Shown here one piece after another: positions 43,898 to 51,886 of a stretch of 64,000 nt of DNA (positions are counted from its first letter, which is position 1; each line of letters begins with the position of its first letter). Under the pieces are notes generated by a model. The model saw only the letters and a list, made by a program, of their open reading frames with translations, did no database searches and was not told where the DNA came from. The DNA is from Leucobacter komagatae (lineage in GTDB: Bacteria > Actinomycetota > Actinomycetes > Actinomycetales > Microbacteriaceae): NCBI RefSeq assembly GCF_000834055.1, contig NZ_JXSQ01000017.1, positions 1 through 64,000 on the forward strand. Reading direction: 5' to 3'. The position numbers were made by a program, and so were the translations under genes.

Positions 43898-44060
43898 GTG
43901 TTTCTCCTTGCGGGCTCTCGCCCCGTGTCGGGTGGATTTCTCCACCGGCGTGGTGTCTCGCACTCTAAACGTGCGACGCAGCGATGCCCCAAAAGGCAGG
44001 TCGTTCCGCGTCGATAACGGGTGCTTGCGCACCCCTCGCCGAAGTACAGCCTCTAATATT
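43898..44060 (-). promoter_or_regulatory. rplY promoter and long 5' leader
   Basis: A strong -10 (TAATAT, minus strand, about 44053-44058) implies a leader of about 150 bases before rplY. It contains a GGGTGC-GCAA-GCACCC hairpin with a GNRA loop (about 44024-44039). This could be an autoregulatory ribosomal-protein leader; no known class is recognised. Confidence 0.45.
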
Positions 44061-44076
44061 ACACGATACGGGGCAG

Positions 44077-44748
44077 CTACTTCGCCAGCGCGTTCACGGC
44101 GTCACTCACTGGCGTCTCACCGTCGAGCAGATCGAACGACGAGCCACTCAGCTCGGGGCGCACGAGCACCTGTGCGAGTACCTCGGCGACGTTGTCGCGG
44201 CTCACCGGGCCGCGTTCCAGTTCTCCGACAGTAACTCGCCCAGTTCCTGGTTCGTCGGTGAGCGTGCCGGGTCGCACGATGACCCAGTCGAGCGTGCTTG
44301 CGGCGAGCGCAAGGTCAGCCGCGTACTTTGCGCCCTGGTACGCGAGAAAGTCGTCGCCAACGCTGGCCGGCGGCGTGTTTGCAACGCCGATGTACGAGAT
44401 CTGTACGACAGCAGCGGAGAGCGCCTTGGCTGCCCCCATCGTTGTGAGGGCCCCCTGGTGATCCACCGTTTCCTTCCTGGCCGGGCCCGACCCTGGCCCG
44501 GCTCCAGCAGCGAAGAGCAGCGCATCGGCGGCCCCAATCGCGGCCGCGAGCTGTTCCGCCGTTGCCTGCTCAATGTCGGCGAGCACCGCTTCGCCACCGG
44601 CGCGCTCGACGTCGGCGGCGTGATCGGGGTTGCGGATCACCCCGAGTACGCGGTGCCCCGCTGCACTGAGCAGTGCGGTGGTGCGCAGCGCAATCTGTCC
44701 GTGCCCGCCGATAATCGCGATGGTCTTGGGTGCTTCTGCCTGTGTCAC
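44077..44748 (-). CDS. NAD(P)-binding SDR-like (NmrA/SDR_a5) protein
   Basis: A 223-aa Rossmann-fold protein of the atypical/extended SDR group. The dinucleotide motif is IAIIGGHGQIALRTTALL (10-27), LLFAAGAG follows beta-4, and the catalytic-type Tyr/Lys pair appears as YQGAKYAADLAL. Such proteins reduce quinones or sugars or act as redox sensors; the substrate is unknown. It lies with a YbaK-type gene between rplY and the two-component system on the same strand. Confidence 0.82.
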   Translation of the reverse strand: MTQAEAPKTIAIIGGHGQIALRTTALLSAAGHRVLGVIRNPDHAADVERAGGEAVLADIEQATAEQLAAAIGAADALLFAAGAGPGSGPARKETVDHQGALTTMGAAKALSAAVVQISYIGVANTPPASVGDDFLAYQGAKYAADLALAASTLDWVIVRPGTLTDEPGTGRVTVGELERGPVSRDNVAEVLAQVLVRPELSGSSFDLLDGETPVSDAVNALAK

Positions 44749-44814
44749 GGTGTCCTCCAGTGTGGTGCTTTCGATACGGTGTGTGGCCTAGCCTGCGGTG
44801 TCGCAGCGGCCAGA

Positions 44815-45375
44815 TTAAGCGGCCTGTTCGCCAGCCAGGTCGACGATTTCTGCCCCGAAGGCCTGTGCGAGCTCGTCTGCCAGCACGCGAGCGCCGATCC
44901 CGTGGCTTCCTGCCCCAAGCAGGATTTCCTCGCCAACGAGGCTCGCGTCAAGGATGACAGGCCAGGCTGTTGCTGAGCCGAGCGGCGTGATCGTGCCCCG
45001 CTCATACCCCGTGGCCGCGAACGCGGCGGCGGCATCTGGCAGCGACAGCCGGTTTACCCCGAGGTGCGCACGGAGCTTCGCCCAGCTGAATTGCGAGTCG
45101 AGTGGCGCGAGCACAAACACATACGACGTTCCGCGCTGCACGACGATACTTTTCACGATGAGCGCACCGTCAGCCCTCGGCGACGTCGGCCGCCCAGCGC
45201 CCTCGCGTGCCACGAACTCAACCGCTAGGCCGCGCGCCGCAGCGTCCGCCGCAGCGCGTGCGACGGCGGCTGGAGGGTGCGCGCCGGTCACGCCCGACCG
45301 CCGAGGCGCGTCTGCTTCCTCCTCGGTGTGTGGTGCAGTCCCGCTCTGCGCATGTGTCGCACTGTCCGATTGCAC
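44815..45375 (-). CDS. YbaK/EbsC-type aminoacyl-tRNA deacylase
   Basis: A 186-aa protein of the YbaK/ProX trans-editing family, which hydrolyses mischarged aminoacyl-tRNAs such as Cys-tRNA-Pro. The core begins after a variable polar N-terminus of about 30 residues. GALIVKSIVVQRGTSYVFVL holds the conserved editing Lys, and GYERGTITPLGSATAWPVIL and GAGSHGIGARVLADEL match the family's conserved C-terminal segments. It is probably co-transcribed with the following SDR gene (66-bp gap). Which tRNA it edits is unknown. Confidence 0.85.
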   Translation of the reverse strand: MQSDSATHAQSGTAPHTEEEADAPRRSGVTGAHPPAAVARAAADAAARGLAVEFVAREGAGRPTSPRADGALIVKSIVVQRGTSYVFVLAPLDSQFSWAKLRAHLGVNRLSLPDAAAAFAATGYERGTITPLGSATAWPVILDASLVGEEILLGAGSHGIGARVLADELAQAFGAEIVDLAGEQAA

Positions 45376-45444
45376 AGTCGCCTCGCTTCCTCTCGACGTT
45401 CCTCTTCGTGAAACACCGCAGCCGGGGAAACTATTTCGTTGGCG

Positions 45445-46128
45445 TCAGTCAGCAACCGTGACGAGACCAGACTCATACGCGGCAACGACGATCTGGGTGC
45501 GGTCGCGCAGCCCGAGCTTCGAGAGTATCCGTGAGACGTGTGTCTTCACGGTCTGCTCCGACAGGAACAACGCGGTGGCGAGCTCGGCGTTCGTGCGCCC
45601 GGAGGCGACGAGGCGCATCACCTCGAGTTCGCGTTCGGTGAGCTGCGATAGCGTCGCCCGCCGCTTCGGCTCGGGGCGCGCTGCGTAGTCAGCTATGAGA
45701 CGCCGTGTCACTGAGGGTGCGAGCAACGCTTCGCCTGCTGCGACGATCCGCACCGCCTGCACGAGGTCTTCCGCGCTCGCGTCCTTCAGCAGAAACCCGC
45801 TTGCGCCGGCTCGTAGCGCAGCGAACACGTACTCGTCCGCGTCGAACGTCGTGAGCATGATCACGCGCGGGTTGTCATCGCCTTGGCGAGCGAGCACGGC
45901 GCGCGTCGCATCGAGGCCGTTCATCCGCGGCATGCGGATATCCATGAGCAGCACGTGCGGTCGCGTGCGTCTCACAAGCTCGACCGCGGCGTCGCCGTCG
46001 GCAGCGTCACCGACAACCGTGATGTCAGGCTGAGCGCCCAGCAGCGCACCGAACCCTTGGCGCACCATCTCCTGGTCGTCAATGATCGCCACGCGAATAG
46101 GTTGCTCTTCGGCCTCTGACATGCTCAT
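45445..46128 (-). CDS. NarL/LuxR-family response regulator
   Basis: A 227-aa response regulator: receiver domain with acidic pocket IIDDQE (15-20), phospho-acceptor Asp63 in LLMDIRMPRMNG, Thr at LTTFD and Lys at LLKDAS; then a LuxR/NarL helix-turn-helix (LTERELEVMRLVASGRTNAE; LSEQTVKTHVSRILSKLGLR). ATG 46128 is used; a second ATG at 46122 is equally possible. It is divergent from its likely partner kinase rather than in the same operon, so both promoters share 46129-46303. Confidence 0.92.
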   Translation of the reverse strand: MSMSEAEEQPIRVAIIDDQEMVRQGFGALLGAQPDITVVGDAADGDAAVELVRRTRPHVLLMDIRMPRMNGLDATRAVLARQGDDNPRVIMLTTFDADEYVFAALRAGASGFLLKDASAEDLVQAVRIVAAGEALLAPSVTRRLIADYAARPEPKRRATLSQLTERELEVMRLVASGRTNAELATALFLSEQTVKTHVSRILSKLGLRDRTQIVVAAYESGLVTVAD

Positions 46129-46303
46129 CCGTCGATCATAGGCGTGCGGTGGCGGCGCGCGCACAGGCGCCAGGCGGATCTCGGCAGCTTCACTCCAGCG
46201 AGCTACACGAGCGGCACCGTCGTTCACTCTGGCGGGGGATGTCGCGGTGGCCATGCCAGGCTTACAGTGGGGCAACGGCCGACAGATAGGGAACACTCTC
46301 AGT

Positions 46304-48235
46304 ATGGACACACAGACTCCGACGACCGCCTCGGTAGTGCGCGAGACGGGCGGCCTGTACTCGCCCGCCATGGTCGGCAGGGATCTCGGCTACATCCTCC
46401 CCGGGTTTCCCATCGCGATCGTCTCGTTCTCACTGCTGCTCACGCTCGCGACGGCATCAATCAGCACGCTTATTCTGTGGGTTGGCCTTCCGCTGCTTGC
46501 CGTCACCCTGGTGCTCGCGACGACCTTCGCCGAGCTCTCGCGCGCCCGCCTGCGCTGGTGGGACGGCGACGGCGCCACCCCGCGATATCTTCCCAAGGGC
46601 ACGGGCGCGTTCGGCATGCTGCGTGCGCTCCGCGATCCACGCCGTTGGTTCGACCTCGCATTTGAGATGCTCGTCGCTTTTCCGCTGCGGATCTTTACGT
46701 TTGTCTTCACCCTCACCTGGCTCTCCATGGCAATCGGCGGCATCACCTGGGTGCTGTGGGGCTACTTCCTCCCCAGAGAAGACAACACATTTCCGGCGAA
46801 CCTCCTTCTTGCGATAAGCGACGGCGCAATCCCCGAGACGGTCGCGCACTCGTACTGGGTTGAGGCAATCTTCTACACACTGTTTGGTGTTGTCGCCATC
46901 GCATCTCTTCCCCCTGTGTTGCGCGGCTTAGCCGTGCTCGACGCAACCGTGGCTCGCCTTGCGCTCTGCCCCGATGCGACAAGCAGCCCGAGCGAATCGC
47001 CTGCGCAGCCCACCGCAATCACAGCGCGGGCTGGTTGGCCCAAGCCCCGACGCTTCGGAGCAGATGGGGGATGGGTGTGGATCCTCGCTGGCTACTCCGC
47101 CGTCGTCCTCGTCGCGATCGGCTGGCCGCTCCTTGCGAACCTCTACTCGGTTCACGTCGCAATCGCGATGGTGTTGGTCATTGCGCAGGCCGCGGCGCTG
47201 CTGCTCGCGATCCGACTCCCGGCGGTCGCGATCGCGGTCGCTGCGGCAGCCCCTGCCGTGGCGACGCTCATCTCATCGCTCGACCCAGGGGTGCCCTGGC
47301 CATGGCCAGTGAGCATGCTCATCACCCAGGCCGGAATCGTGCTCATCATCGCGCTGCGGCGCGGATGGCAGTGGGTGCTTGCTGCCTGGTGCCTCCCCCA
47401 GGCAGCCGTGATCGCAGCCGTACTCATCTCGCAGCCGGGCGCAAGCGGCTTCACGTCTGCGTCGGTCACGAACATGGTGGTCACGTCGTCGGTCACACTC
47501 GGGATCGCGCTGCTCGGCATCGTCATCCAGGCCTTCGCCGAGGATCGCGGCGAACTCGTGAAGGAGCGCCGCGCGAATGCGGAGCTTGACGCGAAACAGA
47601 AGGAGCTCGCTGAGCGCAACCTCATTGCCAGGGAGCTCCACGATGTCGTCGCCCACAGCATGTCAGTTGTCAGCATCCAAGCAAACACGGCGAAATACCG
47701 CATACCAGGGCTCGGTGACGCCGCTGAGGCCGAGTTCGCCGCGATCGCCGAATCCTCAAGGCAGGCCCTCACAGAGATGCGCAGCCTCCTCGCAACGCTG
47801 CGCGCGCCGGACGGCTCGGCCCCACTCGTGCCGCAGCCGACGCTCGCCGATCTGCCCGCCCTCATCGAGGCGAGCAGGCAGTCTGGTGCGACGATCACCT
47901 ACGCACACGACGGGCTCGACGAGCTCGGGGCAGGCGAGAATACGACCGTGCCGGCGTCGACAGCGCTCACCACGTACCGCGTCGCGCAGGAAGCACTCGC
48001 AAACGCGATGCGACACTCCCCCGGCGCGGAGATCAACGTCACCGTCGCCGCATCCAGTGCGGGGCTGAGCGTGTCTGTGGTGAACGGACCAGCGAGCACG
48101 CCGCCCGGGGCGTCGGCCGGATCAGGAATGGGGATCGCGGGGATCAGCGAGCGCGTGTCAGCGCTCGGCGGAAGCATCGACGCCGGCCCCACTGATGACG
48201 GCGGTTTCGCCGTGCGCGCGGTGCTGCCGCTCTAG
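46304..48235 (+). CDS. two-component sensor histidine kinase (HisKA_3)
   Basis: A 643-aa membrane kinase. Residues 28-210 form a polytopic putative-sensor domain (four helices, including about 36-58 and 126-154), then a second block of five to six helices (256-410), a coiled coil (415-440) and the HisKA_3 dimer domain with phospho-acceptor His446 in ARELHDVVAHSMSV. The ATPase domain has N-box AQEALANAMRHS and G-box SGMGIAGISERV. The double membrane block is larger than in typical DesK-like kinases and suggests a membrane or envelope signal. AGGGA lies about 11 bases before ATG 46304. Its partner is the divergent response regulator. Confidence 0.92.
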   Translation: MDTQTPTTASVVRETGGLYSPAMVGRDLGYILPGFPIAIVSFSLLLTLATASISTLILWVGLPLLAVTLVLATTFAELSRARLRWWDGDGATPRYLPKGTGAFGMLRALRDPRRWFDLAFEMLVAFPLRIFTFVFTLTWLSMAIGGITWVLWGYFLPREDNTFPANLLLAISDGAIPETVAHSYWVEAIFYTLFGVVAIASLPPVLRGLAVLDATVARLALCPDATSSPSESPAQPTAITARAGWPKPRRFGADGGWVWILAGYSAVVLVAIGWPLLANLYSVHVAIAMVLVIAQAAALLLAIRLPAVAIAVAAAAPAVATLISSLDPGVPWPWPVSMLITQAGIVLIIALRRGWQWVLAAWCLPQAAVIAAVLISQPGASGFTSASVTNMVVTSSVTLGIALLGIVIQAFAEDRGELVKERRANAELDAKQKELAERNLIARELHDVVAHSMSVVSIQANTAKYRIPGLGDAAEAEFAAIAESSRQALTEMRSLLATLRAPDGSAPLVPQPTLADLPALIEASRQSGATITYAHDGLDELGAGENTTVPASTALTTYRVAQEALANAMRHSPGAEINVTVAASSAGLSVSVVNGPASTPPGASAGSGMGIAGISERVSALGGSIDAGPTDDGGFAVRAVLPL

Positions 48236-48295
48236 GCTGCAGTCTCCGGGGGGGGTGCGGGGACTGCAAGGGCTGCAAGGGTCTATCCGGGCTTC

Positions 48296-48343
48296 GGGCC
48301 TGCGCTGAATCGGGCCTGTGCTGAATCGGGCCTGCGCTAGCTG
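48296..48343. repeat. 16-bp tandem repeat, three copies
   Basis: Units GGGCCTGCGCTGAATC (48296-48311), GGGCCTGTGCTGAATC (48312-48327) and a partial third (48328-48343) follow the kinase gene. Confidence 0.8.
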
Positions 48344-48346
48344 CAA

Positions 48347-48418
48347 TAACTCAGGGATCTGCAGAAGTCATGGAGTTTTCCGCGAATGCGGACATGACTT
48401 GTGCAGATCCCTGAGTTA
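48347..48418. repeat. long inverted repeat (26-bp arms), possible terminator or REP-like element
   Basis: Arms 48347-48372 and 48393-48418 pair with a single mismatch (...GCAGAAG... against CTTGTGC). Inside, TCCGC-GAAT-GCGGA (48379-48392) adds a second stem. It lies between convergent kinase and prs genes. The complex design exceeds a simple terminator. Confidence 0.85.
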
Positions 48419-48461
48419 ACGCCGGAGAATGACCTCCGCGCAACAACCTGATGCGTTGAGT

Positions 48462-49439
48462 TTAGGCGGCGCCCTCGAACAGCGAGGTCACCGATCCGTC
48501 TTCGAAGACCTCGTGGATCGCCTTCGCGAGCAGCGGAGCGATCGGCAGCACCGTCAGCTTCTCGAAACGCTTCTCTTCGGGAACGGGCAGCGTGTCGGTT
48601 ACCACCACCTGGTCAATGAAGTCCTGTGAGAGGTGCTCGATAGCACGACCAGAGAAGATCGCGTGGGTGCACGCAATGGTGACGCCGCGCGCGCCGTTTG
48701 CCTTGAGTGCCTCAGCAGCCTTGGCGATCGTCCCGCCGGTGTCGATCATGTCGTCGACCACGACGCACCAGCGATCCTTCACGTCACCGACGATCTCGTG
48801 CACACTCACCTGGTTCGGCACGAGCGGGTCGCGGCGCTTGTGGATGATCGCGAGCGGTGCGCCGAGCTTGTCGCTCCAAACATCGGCAACGCGCACGCGG
48901 CCCATGTCGGGAGAGACGACGACGAGGTCGTCACGGTTGATCGTCTTCTGGAAGTGCTCAAGCAGCACGGGCATCGCGAACAGGTGATCGACAGGGCCGT
49001 CGAAGAAGCCCTGAATCTGCGAGGCGTGCAGATCGACCGACATGATGCGATCTGCGCCAGCTGTCTTGAACAGATCGGCGACGAGGCGTGCCGAGATCGG
49101 CTCGCGGCCACGACCCTTCTTGTCCTGGCGCGAGTAAGGGTAGAACGGTGCGACGACCGTGATGCGCTTCGCTGAAGCGCGCTTGAGCGCGTCGACCATG
49201 ATGAGCTGCTCCATGAGCCACTCATTGATGGGGTTGGTGTGCGACTGGATCACGAACGCGTCGGATCCGCGGACGCTCTCGTCGAAGCGCGCGTACAGTT
49301 CGCCGTTCGCGAAGGTGCGGGCATCGGTGGGAACGAGTTCGGCGCCGAGTTCAGCGGCGACCTGTTCGGCGAGCTCTGGGTAGGCCCGTCCGGTAATGAG
49401 AACGAGCTTTTTCTGCCCGGTCATCTCGATTTTGCTCAT
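48462..49439 (-). CDS. prs: ribose-phosphate pyrophosphokinase
   Basis: PRPP synthetase (325 aa), making phosphoribosyl pyrophosphate from ribose 5-phosphate and ATP for nucleotide, His and Trp synthesis. Signature segments are FVIQSHTNPINEWLMEQLIM, PYSRQDKKGRGREPISARL, VDLHASQIQGFFD and the PRPP-binding loop VVVDDMIDTGGTI. Length is normal. It follows glmU by 28 bp, the classical glmU-prs operon. Confidence 0.98.
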   Translation of the reverse strand: MSKIEMTGQKKLVLITGRAYPELAEQVAAELGAELVPTDARTFANGELYARFDESVRGSDAFVIQSHTNPINEWLMEQLIMVDALKRASAKRITVVAPFYPYSRQDKKGRGREPISARLVADLFKTAGADRIMSVDLHASQIQGFFDGPVDHLFAMPVLLEHFQKTINRDDLVVVSPDMGRVRVADVWSDKLGAPLAIIHKRRDPLVPNQVSVHEIVGDVKDRWCVVVDDMIDTGGTIAKAAEALKANGARGVTIACTHAIFSGRAIEHLSQDFIDQVVVTDTLPVPEEKRFEKLTVLPIAPLLAKAIHEVFEDGSVTSLFEGAA

Positions 49440-49467
49440 CAGTGCTTTCCCACTTGCCCTTCGGTAA

Positions 49468-50931
49468 TTACGTTGTGTGAGGTGTGTCGTTGAGTGAGTC
49501 TGTTGCGGGCTGTGCAGCCCGCTCCGCTGCGGCGGCTGAGGTCGTCCCCTTGCGGTTCGTTTCGACCCATCCCTCCAGGTTGCGCTGGGGGGCTACGGTC
49601 ATCGCGAGCGCGCCAGCTGGCACGTTCTTTCGCACAACCGTTCCCGCAGCAGTGTACGTTCCATCACCAATGGTAACCGGAGCAATGAGAACATTCTTCG
49701 AGCCGACGCGAACGGCGTCGCCGACAACGGTCTGGTGCTTGTTCACTCCGTCGTAATTGGCGACGATCGTACCCGCGCCGATGTTCGAATCCCTGCCAAT
49801 GGTGACGTCACCGACGTAGCTCAGGTGCGGTACCTTCGACCCGTCGCCGATCTGCGCGTTCTTCGCCTCGACGAAGGCACCAATCTTGCCGCCCTCACCG
49901 AGCTCGGTGCCAGGGCGGATGTATGCGAAGGGGCCAATCTCGGCGCCCTTCTGGAATGCCGCGAGCGTCGCCTCTGAGCGCCGTACGCGCACGCCCTCGC
50001 CGACCTCGCAGTCGGTGAGCGTCGTATCCGGTCCGATGACAGCACCCGTCGCAATCGACGTTGCGCCGTGCAGGAAGGTGCCCGGGAGGATATCGACGTC
50101 TGCCTCGATCGACACGTCGGCATCGATCCACGTCGTAGCCGGGTCGACAATCGTGACGCCGTTGCGCTGGTGCTCGCGAATGATGCGGGCGTTGAGCTCA
50201 CGGCCGGCGTCTGCGAGCTGGGCGCGGTCGTTCACACCGGCGACGACCCACGGGTCGCTCGTCGCAACAGCCTCAACGCCGCCGCCGCTCGCGAGGATCC
50301 GCGCCGCAGCGTCGGTGAGGTACTTCTCGCCCTGCGCGTTGTTCGTGTCGATCTCGGCGAGCGCACGCGCGAGCGCGCGGTGCGCGAAGACGTAGACGCC
50401 GCCGTTGATCTCAGCGATGCGACGCTGCGCATCGGTTGCGTCTTTCTCCTCGACGATGCCGGTCATGCCGCCGTCAGTGTCCCTGAGGATCCGCCCGAGA
50501 CCCGTTGGGTTGTCGAGCAGCGCGGAGAGCAGGGTCATGTCGCGCGACTGCGCGAAGTGCCCTTCGAGGAGTCGCGTTACGGAGGCGCCGTCCACGAGCG
50601 GTGCGTCTCCGGAGAGCACCACGACGGAGCCGTCGAAGTCGGCCGGAAGCGCGGCGAGCGCGAGCTCAACGGCGCGGCCGGTCCCCGGAACCTCGTCCTG
50701 GTCGACGATGATGGTGTCTGGCGCGTGCTCGAGGATGGCCGCGGAAACCTGCTCGCGCTCGTGGCGCACCACTGCGACCACCCGCTCGGGCGACAGCGCG
50801 GCAGCCGTATCGAGCACATGCTCGATGAGTGAGCGACCACCGATGCGGTGCAGCACCTTCGGCAGCGAGGACTTCATGCGGGTTCCCTGGCCCGCGGCCA
50901 GGATAACGACGGCGAGTGAACGCTCTGTCAT
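49468..50931 (-). CDS. glmU: bifunctional UDP-GlcNAc pyrophosphorylase/GlcN-1-P acetyltransferase
   Basis: GlmU (487 aa), making UDP-N-acetylglucosamine for the cell wall. The N-terminal uridyltransferase has LAAGQGTRMKSSLPKVLH (11-28) and GDAPLVDG; the C-terminal left-handed beta-helix shows repeating hexapeptides (IGPDTTLTDCEVGEGVRV, IGRDSNIGAGTIVANYDGVN). A low-complexity tail (TSAAAAERAAQPATDS) follows. ATG 50931 has an AGGAAGGGA site upstream; the longer frame is non-homologous. It is upstream of prs in one unit. Confidence 0.97.
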   Translation of the reverse strand: MTERSLAVVILAAGQGTRMKSSLPKVLHRIGGRSLIEHVLDTAAALSPERVVAVVRHEREQVSAAILEHAPDTIIVDQDEVPGTGRAVELALAALPADFDGSVVVLSGDAPLVDGASVTRLLEGHFAQSRDMTLLSALLDNPTGLGRILRDTDGGMTGIVEEKDATDAQRRIAEINGGVYVFAHRALARALAEIDTNNAQGEKYLTDAAARILASGGGVEAVATSDPWVVAGVNDRAQLADAGRELNARIIREHQRNGVTIVDPATTWIDADVSIEADVDILPGTFLHGATSIATGAVIGPDTTLTDCEVGEGVRVRRSEATLAAFQKGAEIGPFAYIRPGTELGEGGKIGAFVEAKNAQIGDGSKVPHLSYVGDVTIGRDSNIGAGTIVANYDGVNKHQTVVGDAVRVGSKNVLIAPVTIGDGTYTAAGTVVRKNVPAGALAMTVAPQRNLEGWVETNRKGTTSAAAAERAAQPATDSLNDTPHTT

Positions 50932-51050
50932 GATCGGGTATCCCTTCCTGTTCGCGAGCGAACGACCGCTGCGCGGAGCTGCACCAAGGACTGATGCGAC
51001 CCGGCGCACAGTTGCTCCCCCACCCTACGCGGCGCCGTGGGCGCCGTTTC

Positions 51051-51091
51051 GGAGCGACTCAGCGAAGCGTTGCTTCGCCGATGGTCGCTCC
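51051..51091 (-). terminator. nested hairpin at the 3' end of tRNA-Gln
   Basis: GGAGCGAC (51051-51058) pairs with GTCGCTCC (51084-51091) around GCGAAGC-GTT-GCTTCGC (51062-51078). The outer stem uses the last bases of the tRNA acceptor strand, so the terminator and tRNA 3' end are mutually exclusive folds. Confidence 0.65.
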
Positions 51092-51159
51092 GCCCCTAGG
51101 ATTCGAACCTAGACTTAACAGCTCCAAAGGCTGTCGTGCTGCCATTACACCAAGGCGGA
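51088..51159 (-). tRNA. tRNA-Gln (anticodon UUG)
   Basis: A 72-base cloverleaf on the minus strand: acceptor TCCGCCT/GGGCGGA, anticodon loop CTTTGGA with anticodon TTG, T arm CTAGG-TTCGAAT-CCTAG, discriminator G. CCA is not encoded. It lies upstream of glmU on the same strand. Confidence 0.95.
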
Positions 51160-51275
51160 CCGCGCCGAAACCGGCACGGATATAGTCTGCCAGACGTCGG
51201 GGCCTTCTACGCACCTCTTCGGGCGAACGGGCCAAACTGCGGCGGGTTCACGGGGAAAAATTGGTCCCCGCGCGT

Positions 51276-51287
51276 GATAATAGGTGA
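51276..51287 (+). promoter_or_regulatory. -10 of a probably leaderless marR promoter
   Basis: GATAAT (51276-51281) ends six bases before the MarR ATG. An inverted repeat CGGGGA...TCCCCG (51251-51270) just upstream could be an operator. Confidence 0.5.
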
Positions 51288-51836
51288 ATGGAAGACCGCA
51301 CCCAAGACACGTTTGACGAGGTTGACGGGATCATTGCGTCATGGAGCGCGGCACGCCCTGACCTAGATTTCGCCCCCCTGACCGTGTTCTCACGGCTCTC
51401 GCGCATCGCGAAACACCTCGACCGCGCCCGCTCGCACGCCTTCGAGCGTTCGGGCCTGACGTCGTGGGAATTTGATGTGCTCGCGGTACTCAGGCGCGGT
51501 GGCGCTCCGTACCGGCAGAGCCCAAAGGTGCTCGTGCAGCAGACGATGGTGTCGAGCGGCACGATGACCAACCGAATTGACCGACTCGTCGAGCGGGAGC
51601 TCGTTCGACGACTCACCGACCCAAACGACGGCCGGGGTGTCCTCGTCGAGATGACGCCCCTCGGGCAAACGCTTGTCGACGCGGCGATGACGCGACTCAC
51701 CGACGCGGAGGAGCGTCTCCTTGGCGCCATCAGCAAGCCTGAACGCGAACGCCTCGCTGTTCTGTTGCGCAAGCTCGCAAAGAGCGTCGACCGGTTCGAA
51801 CCGGTCTCGGAAGCGATCGAAATCGTCGAGATGTAG
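51288..51836 (+). CDS. MarR-family regulator
   Basis: A 182-aa MarR regulator with the winged helix in the middle: SGLTSWEFDVLAVLRRGG (about 60-77), recognition-helix region QQTMVSSGTMTNRIDRLVER (84-103), wing LVRRLTDPNDGRGVLVEMTP. N- and C-terminal helices would form the dimer interface. It is divergent from tRNA-Gln/glmU and convergent with an amidase, so its target is not evident; autoregulation through the inverted repeat at 51251-51270 is plausible. Confidence 0.9.
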   Translation: MEDRTQDTFDEVDGIIASWSAARPDLDFAPLTVFSRLSRIAKHLDRARSHAFERSGLTSWEFDVLAVLRRGGAPYRQSPKVLVQQTMVSSGTMTNRIDRLVERELVRRLTDPNDGRGVLVEMTPLGQTLVDAAMTRLTDAEERLLGAISKPERERLAVLLRKLAKSVDRFEPVSEAIEIVEM

Positions 51837-51886
51837 CTGTCGCTCAGTTCCGGGGCGGCCGTTCTTGCGGCGCGCCCCGGGTCAAG

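Noticed and set aside
48296-48418. Short repeats considered as a CRISPR remnant
   Set aside because: Units are contiguous 16-mers without spacers, and no cas gene is nearby.
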